DNA of 9,205 nt from Candidatus Bathyarchaeota archaeon. Lineage in GTDB: Archaea > Thermoproteota > Bathyarchaeia > Bathyarchaeales > SOJC01. The stretch covers positions 1-9,205 of the forward strand of contig JAUWDF010000016.1 of assembly GCA_030608925.1 (NCBI GenBank), written 5' to 3'. Made by a program: the position numbers and the translations under genes. The notes beneath the pieces are model-generated. The model did no database searches, was not told the DNA's origin, and saw only the letters and a list, made by a program, of their open reading frames with translations. Positions 6,534 through 9,205 of this stretch are shown one piece after another. Positions within the stretch are counted from its first letter, which is position 1. Each line of letters opens with the position of its first letter.

Positions 6534-6547
6534 GCGCGCGTATAAAG
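6534..6547 (+). promoter_or_regulatory. GCGCGCG followed by TATAAAG, a promoter-like element without an obvious gene
   Basis: GCGCGCG (6534-6540) directly abuts TATAAAG (6541-6547). On the plus strand a TSS would fall near 6570, but no coding sequence follows before the antisense side of the tRNA. On the minus strand CTTTATA could instead be a TATA box for the LURP-one gene, with a leader of about 140 bases. Direction is unresolved. Confidence 0.35.
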
Positions 6548-6604
6548 AATGGAAGCGTAGTTGTATTCGCTGAGAGTTTAGGATTTTTGTGCCACATTTC
6601 TCGC

Positions 6605-6610
6605 AAAAAA
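6605..6610 (-). terminator. T-run downstream of tRNA-Cys
   Basis: On the minus strand six Ts occur about 31 bases after the tRNA 3' end. Archaeal polymerase commonly stops at such runs, so this is a likely end for the tRNA transcript. No other T-run lies between it and the tRNA. Confidence 0.45.
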
Positions 6611-6640
6611 CAGCGTCCTTTTTATTATGCGATGCCTGAA

Positions 6641-6713
6641 AGCCGGGGATGGGAATTGAACCCATATATAACAGCTCTGCAGGCTGTCGCCTGAACGGTT
6701 CGGCCACCCCGGC
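6641..6713 (-). tRNA. tRNA-Cys (anticodon GCA)
   Basis: A complete 73-base cloverleaf reads on the minus strand. The acceptor stem is GCCGGGG/CCCCGGC, the D arm GCC/GGC, the anticodon stem ACAGC/GCTGT with loop CTGCAGA, the variable region TATAT, and the T arm ATGGG/CCCAT with loop TTCAATT. The anticodon is GCA (complement at 6678-6680), and the discriminator base is U, the identity base expected for cysteine tRNA. There is no intron and CCA is not encoded, as is common in archaea. A TATA-like box lies about 28 bases upstream and a T-run about 31 bases downstream. All pairs are Watson-Crick, so a working gene is expected. Confidence 0.97.
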
Positions 6714-6737
6714 AATCGAAAAGAGTGAAAACAGGAC

Positions 6738-6745
6738 TAATAAAT
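6738..6745 (-). promoter_or_regulatory. TATA box of tRNA-Cys
   Basis: The minus strand reads TTTATTAG, centred about 28 bases before the tRNA 5' end, the expected distance in archaea for transcription starting at or near the mature 5' end. Confidence 0.6.
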
Positions 6746-6762
6746 CTAACCGCTTGAGAGAA

Positions 6763-7158
6763 CTATTGCTCCAAGTATTTCTTATAATATTCTTGAACTT
6801 TTTCGACTGCTTTCTCTGGAATCTTTATTATTGTCTCATATTCCATTTCAGGGGCTAGTTTTGCACATTTGCTGAAGTATTTTTTTACCTTTTCAGCGTC
6901 TCCTTTCCAAAGGGCTAGGCCTCCTGCAATATGATACCAGGTACGAGCCATTTTTGAGTCTCCTTTCTTCTCTAGTGATGTTGCTTTTTTTGCGGCATCA
7001 TTCAATGTAGTTTCAATCTTACGTGGATCAAGAAACATAGTATGCCATAAAGCCTCGCAAATTTCTTTGTCGTCACCACAGATTTTCTCTAGATCTGTTG
7101 TCGGAACTTTGTCCTCTTTAACCTTGTACTCCTCTTTTTTCTTTCTTGAAAATGGCAC
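6763..7158 (-). CDS. Small helical protein with a TPR-like repeat
   Basis: This 131-residue, lysine- and glutamate-rich protein appears all-helical. It opens with a basic stretch (SRKKKEEYKVKEDK). Residues of about 68-104 read like a tetratricopeptide-type helix pair: ARTWYHIAGGLALWKGD, then VKKYFSKCAKLAPE, with the small residues and Pro expected at the turns. The preceding stretch (NDAAKKATSLEKKGDSKM) may be another helix of the same fold. Such repeats bind peptides or assemble complexes; the partner here is unknown. The start is GTG at 7158; an AAGGGA motif lies upstream at slightly long spacing. There is no signal peptide or membrane segment. The gene ends 49 bases before the tRNA-Cys gene, which has its own TATA box. 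I do not recognise a named family. Confidence 0.8.
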   Translation of the reverse strand: MPFSRKKKEEYKVKEDKVPTTDLEKICGDDKEICEALWHTMFLDPRKIETTLNDAAKKATSLEKKGDSKMARTWYHIAGGLALWKGDAEKVKKYFSKCAKLAPEMEYETIIKIPEKAVEKVQEYYKKYLEQ

Positions 7159-7220
7159 TACGATTACACAATCCCTTCATTTTTACATGATCGCAAGATA
7201 GTGTAACATGATTAGTGAAG

Positions 7221-7244
7221 ATTTAAAGATTTGGGCAAATCTTT
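7221..7244 (-). promoter_or_regulatory. TATA box of the TPR-like gene overlapped by an 8-bp inverted repeat
   Basis: On the minus strand TTTAAAT (7221-7227) can be the TATA box, giving a TSS near 7195 and a leader of about 35 bases. Directly upstream and overlapping it is a perfect inverted repeat, AAAGATTT-GGGC-AAATCTTT (7225-7244). A repeat at this place would overlie the TFB-binding site, so it may be an operator. The same element followed by TATGAATATAAT could also act on the plus strand. Confidence 0.4.
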
Positions 7245-7400
7245 TATGAATATAATACCAATCGTTGTGTCTGGATATTTCATATGTCCATATTTGTGCA
7301 TTATGTATGCATCTTAATGGTTTGGTTCATATAAGTGATGTTTAAGCTTTTTTCATTTGATAACAAGAAATATAGGTAAGGTGTAAGAGTTGTCATATTA

Positions 7401-7472
7401 GCGAGTGGGAGATAAAATTTTATATGGAAGCTCTCTTCTCGAGACTCCCTTTTCTCCCTATCTTCCACTCGC
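7401..7472. repeat. Long inverted repeat in the mre11 upstream region
   Basis: GCGAGTGGGAGATA (7401-7414) pairs with TATCTTCCACTCGC (7459-7472) over 14 positions, with a single G-T pair and a 44-base loop. The loop holds a TATA-like TTTTATAT at 7418-7425 and two CTCCCT motifs (7445, 7454); a third CTCCCT follows at 7476. The stem is too long for chance at this base composition. It could be a folded RNA, a regulator site, or part of a long mre11 leader. Confidence 0.6.
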
Positions 7473-7493
7473 AATCTCCCTCAACTATTGGGC

Positions 7494-7509
7494 ACGCGTA
7501 ATTTTAAAG
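7494..7509 (+). promoter_or_regulatory. Probable proximal promoter of mre11-rad50
   Basis: ACGCG directly abuts TAATTTTAAAG, a TATA-like tract. A TSS about 25 bases downstream lies near 7530, just ahead of the SD at 7535-7542, giving a short leader. An alternative start from the TATA inside the inverted repeat would give a leader of about 100 bases. Confidence 0.45.
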
Positions 7510-7534
7510 AGTCATAACTATACTAGCTAGGGGA

Positions 7535-7542
7535 AGGAGGAG
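7535..7542 (+). promoter_or_regulatory. Strong SD that locates the non-standard mre11 start
   Basis: AGGAGGAG is a near-full complement to the 16S 3' end. Nine bases after its AGGAGG core comes ATA at 7550; CTG lies three bases after the core at 7544. No ATG, GTG or TTG exists in the mre11 frame between the stop at 7505 and TTG 7673, so one of these two codons is the likely start. Confidence 0.6.
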
Positions 7543-7549
7543 CCTGAAG

Positions 7550-8758
7550 ATAAAGCCCCTAAGCTTTGTACATGTAGCTGACATTCATTTTGGCTATACT
7601 CAGTACAATTTAGAGATTCGACGTGAAGACTTCAAAAGAGCCTTTTCCGAAGTTGTTGAAAAAACAATAGAATTGAAGCCAGACTTCATTATAGTTGCAG
7701 GAGATATTTTCCATCATGCAAGGCCAAGTAATGTCACTTTGGAAGACGCAATTCAAAGTTTTAAACGACTCCGTGATGAAAACATACCAGTTCTAGCTGT
7801 TGATGGTTCACATGACGCAGCACCAAACGTGATAACTGGAACAATTCTAAATCCCTTGGATGCCGCAGGATTAGTGTATTATTTACCACGACACAAAGGA
7901 GCCTGTTGGCGAAACGAAAAATGTTACGTTTATGGTATCCCCAACTATAGGACAAGACGGAGAACCGAAGAACAACTGCCTCTCTTTTACGAGAAGAATG
8001 AGCCATCTCCTGACCCAAGTTTGTATAACATATTTGTTTTCCACATGGCCTTGGACTTGCCCGGCGTCACACCTCCACAAATGGAAGCTGAGGCTCCTCC
8101 TGAACTCTTACCTGACGGCTTCAATTACTACGCGGGAGGACATATTCACAAGGCTTCAAGGAATAGGTTCAAGACAGGCATCCTCGCGTTTAGTGGTTCC
8201 ACAGAAACAGTCTACTATGATGATGCAGCCCTCAAGAAGGGTTTCTATCACGTCAAGGTAAATGTGACTGGGAAAGCTGAATTGCAGCACATAAAACTGG
8301 AGAGTTTACGTAAATTTGTGATCTTAGAAAATAACTATGGCGGGATGACTCCATCCAAGATCACTGAGGCTACGGTGCGTCAAGTTAAAGAAAGTGACGA
8401 AGAAGAAGTTATTATTGTACCGGTTATGAAGGGAGTTCTCCCCGCTGAAGCCAATCGAAGCGAAATAGATCTAACTCAAATCAGAAACGCTGCTGAGAAA
8501 GCCATCCTTGTACGTCCAATAGTAAGACTGAAAGAAACAGAAGTACCCGAAGAAGTTATTCGTTCAATATTTGAAGGCGAACTCAAGGACTTGAAGACAA
8601 AAGCCTATGAGTATTTCCTTCAGATGTTCTCCGAGCGCTATCCGCGGGATGAAGCTGCGGAAATCGCTCGCCTTTCAATCAACATCATGGATCCACTAAC
8701 TCGGAAGGACGAAGAGAAAGTGAAGGAGGAATTGGAGGCATATTTGAGTGCGCATTAG
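7550..8758 (+). CDS. mre11: Mre11 nuclease (SbcD-like DNA double-strand break repair)
   Basis: Mre11 is the Mn-dependent nuclease subunit of the Mre11-Rad50 complex, which trims and tethers broken DNA ends. With ATA 7550 as residue 1 the protein has 402 residues. Metallophosphoesterase motifs follow in order: HVADIHFG (D11, H13), AGDIFHHARPSN (D52), DGSHD (S87, H88), FHMAL (H165) and GGHIH (H198, H200). The usual third motif is GNHD, so the metal-binding Asn is Ser here. A helical capping and Rad50-binding part makes up the C-terminal third. The first standard start codon, TTG 7673, would delete motif I, so translation must begin earlier, at ATA 7550 or CTG 7544 behind a strong SD. The gene overlaps rad50 by 11 bases, the standard archaeal pairing. 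Family assignment is firm; the exact start is not. Confidence 0.9.
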   Translation: MKPLSFVHVADIHFGYTQYNLEIRREDFKRAFSEVVEKTIELKPDFIIVAGDIFHHARPSNVTLEDAIQSFKRLRDENIPVLAVDGSHDAAPNVITGTILNPLDAAGLVYYLPRHKGACWRNEKCYVYGIPNYRTRRRTEEQLPLFYEKNEPSPDPSLYNIFVFHMALDLPGVTPPQMEAEAPPELLPDGFNYYAGGHIHKASRNRFKTGILAFSGSTETVYYDDAALKKGFYHVKVNVTGKAELQHIKLESLRKFVILENNYGGMTPSKITEATVRQVKESDEEEVIIVPVMKGVLPAEANRSEIDLTQIRNAAEKAILVRPIVRLKETEVPEEVIRSIFEGELKDLKTKAYEYFLQMFSERYPRDEAAEIARLSINIMDPLTRKDEEKVKEELEAYLSAH

Positions 8759-9205
8759 CACTGTAGCTTTGGAGAATATTCGTTCTCATGTGAAATCCCA
8801 AACCAACTTCGTTAAAGGGTTCAATTGTTTAATAGGAGGTTTAGGAACAGGCAAATCCAGCTTACTCTATGCTATCGACTTTGCTTTTTTTGGAGACCCT
8901 CTCGCCAGAAGTTACAATTATCTCTTACGTACGGGTGAGGAGGCGGGGCAAGTGTCTGTAGAATTCTTTCTGAATGGGAAGAAGTATCGCATTCGGAGAG
9001 GCCTGAAAAGACATGGGAAGGGAATAAGCCAGGATGTGGATCAACTAGGATTCTACGAAGGAGAAAAATTACTCGCTAGCATGAGGAAAGAGGCTGTTGC
9101 TGAGCAGTTAACAGCCATAACAGGTTTAGACAAGGAACTCTTCCGCCAAATCATATGGGTTAGACAGGAACATCTAAAAGAATTGCTTGATGTAGCTCCA
9201 AGAGA
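8748..9205 (+). CDS. rad50: Rad50 ATPase, N-terminal part (runs off the window)
   Basis: The first 152 residues of Rad50, the SMC-like ABC ATPase partner of Mre11, are present. The start is GTG at 8748, inside the end of mre11, with a GGAGG SD at 8734-8738, nine bases upstream. The protein opens RISTVALENIRSH, the usual first strand. Walker A is GGLGTGKSS (30-38), where most Rad50 proteins have Asn in place of Leu32. The Q-loop region, FRQIIWVRQEH, carries Gln140. The segment between matches the ATPase head with its FFGDPLARSYNYLL helix. The coiled coil, zinc hook and C-terminal Walker B half lie beyond position 9205. The overlap with mre11 indicates translational coupling and equal production of the two subunits. 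Confidence 0.95.
   Translation, partial: MRISTVALENIRSHVKSQTNFVKGFNCLIGGLGTGKSSLLYAIDFAFFGDPLARSYNYLLRTGEEAGQVSVEFFLNGKKYRIRRGLKRHGKGISQDVDQLGFYEGEKLLASMRKEAVAEQLTAITGLDKELFRQIIWVRQEHLKELLDVAPR

Noticed and set aside
6516..6707. 63-codon minus-strand frame through the tRNA gene
   Set aside because: Its first half is the tRNA-Cys sequence; only the last part, listed as a finding, has protein-like character.
7673..7675. TTG 7673 as the mre11 start
   Set aside because: It would remove HVADIHFG, the first metal-binding motif, which is encoded intact in frame just upstream.
7932..8261. Plus-strand 109-codon frame within mre11
   Set aside because: It is an out-of-frame shadow of mre11 with no motifs of its own.

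Overview
The window looks archaeal, most likely from an uncultured Thermoproteota lineage such as Bathyarchaeia; this placement is inferred. The evidence is a linked Mre11-Rad50 start, TATA boxes at the expected distance from gene or tRNA starts, T-tract ends, a DUF996-type membrane protein, a free-standing MetRS-beta-like tRNA-binding protein, and frequent GTG/TTG starts beside Shine-Dalgarno (SD) sites. Base composition is moderately AT-rich. I see no insertion sequence, integrase, CRISPR array or phage gene.

Layout. Positions 1-111 hold nothing I can support. At 112-1410 (minus strand) lie two redox genes, a rubrerythrin and a flavin reductase-like FMN protein. A divergent promoter region (1411-1484) separates them from a DUF996-type membrane protein (1485-2138, plus), which ends at a T-rich tract. 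Next is a two-gene plus-strand unit: an acyl-CoA dehydrogenase (2313-3485), then with no gap a tRNA-binding OB-fold protein (3486-3764). The reading frame of the latter continues past its TGA with recognisable family sequence and a second stop. Convergent to it is a type III polyketide synthase-like condensing enzyme (3858-5006, minus). A 26-residue lysine-rich peptide with a CxCxCC tail (5172-5252, plus) has its own clear promoter. An unrecognised Cys-containing protein (5340-5642), a LURP-one-related protein (5777-6379), a tRNA-Cys(GCA) gene (6641-6713) and a small TPR-like protein (6763-7158) all lie on the minus strand.

The 390-base gap at 7159-7549 contains two inverted repeats and the promoter and SD of the last unit: mre11 (7550-8758), overlapped by rad50 (8748 to the window edge, partial). 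Mre11-Rad50 processes DNA ends. The flavin reductase and rubrerythrin are plausible oxidative-stress partners. The acyl-CoA dehydrogenase and the condensing enzyme suggest acyl-CoA or lipid chemistry, but no shared pathway can be shown.

The main oddities are: the two in-frame stops in an otherwise conserved C-terminus of the tRNA-binding gene; the absence of any ATG/GTG/TTG start in front of the first catalytic motif of mre11; a GSHD in place of GNHD in that protein; four runs of alternating GCGCGCG, all outside genes and next to promoters or starts; the Cys-tailed micropeptide; and a possible small RNA between the tRNA-Cys and LURP-one genes. I found no convincing new multi-gene system.
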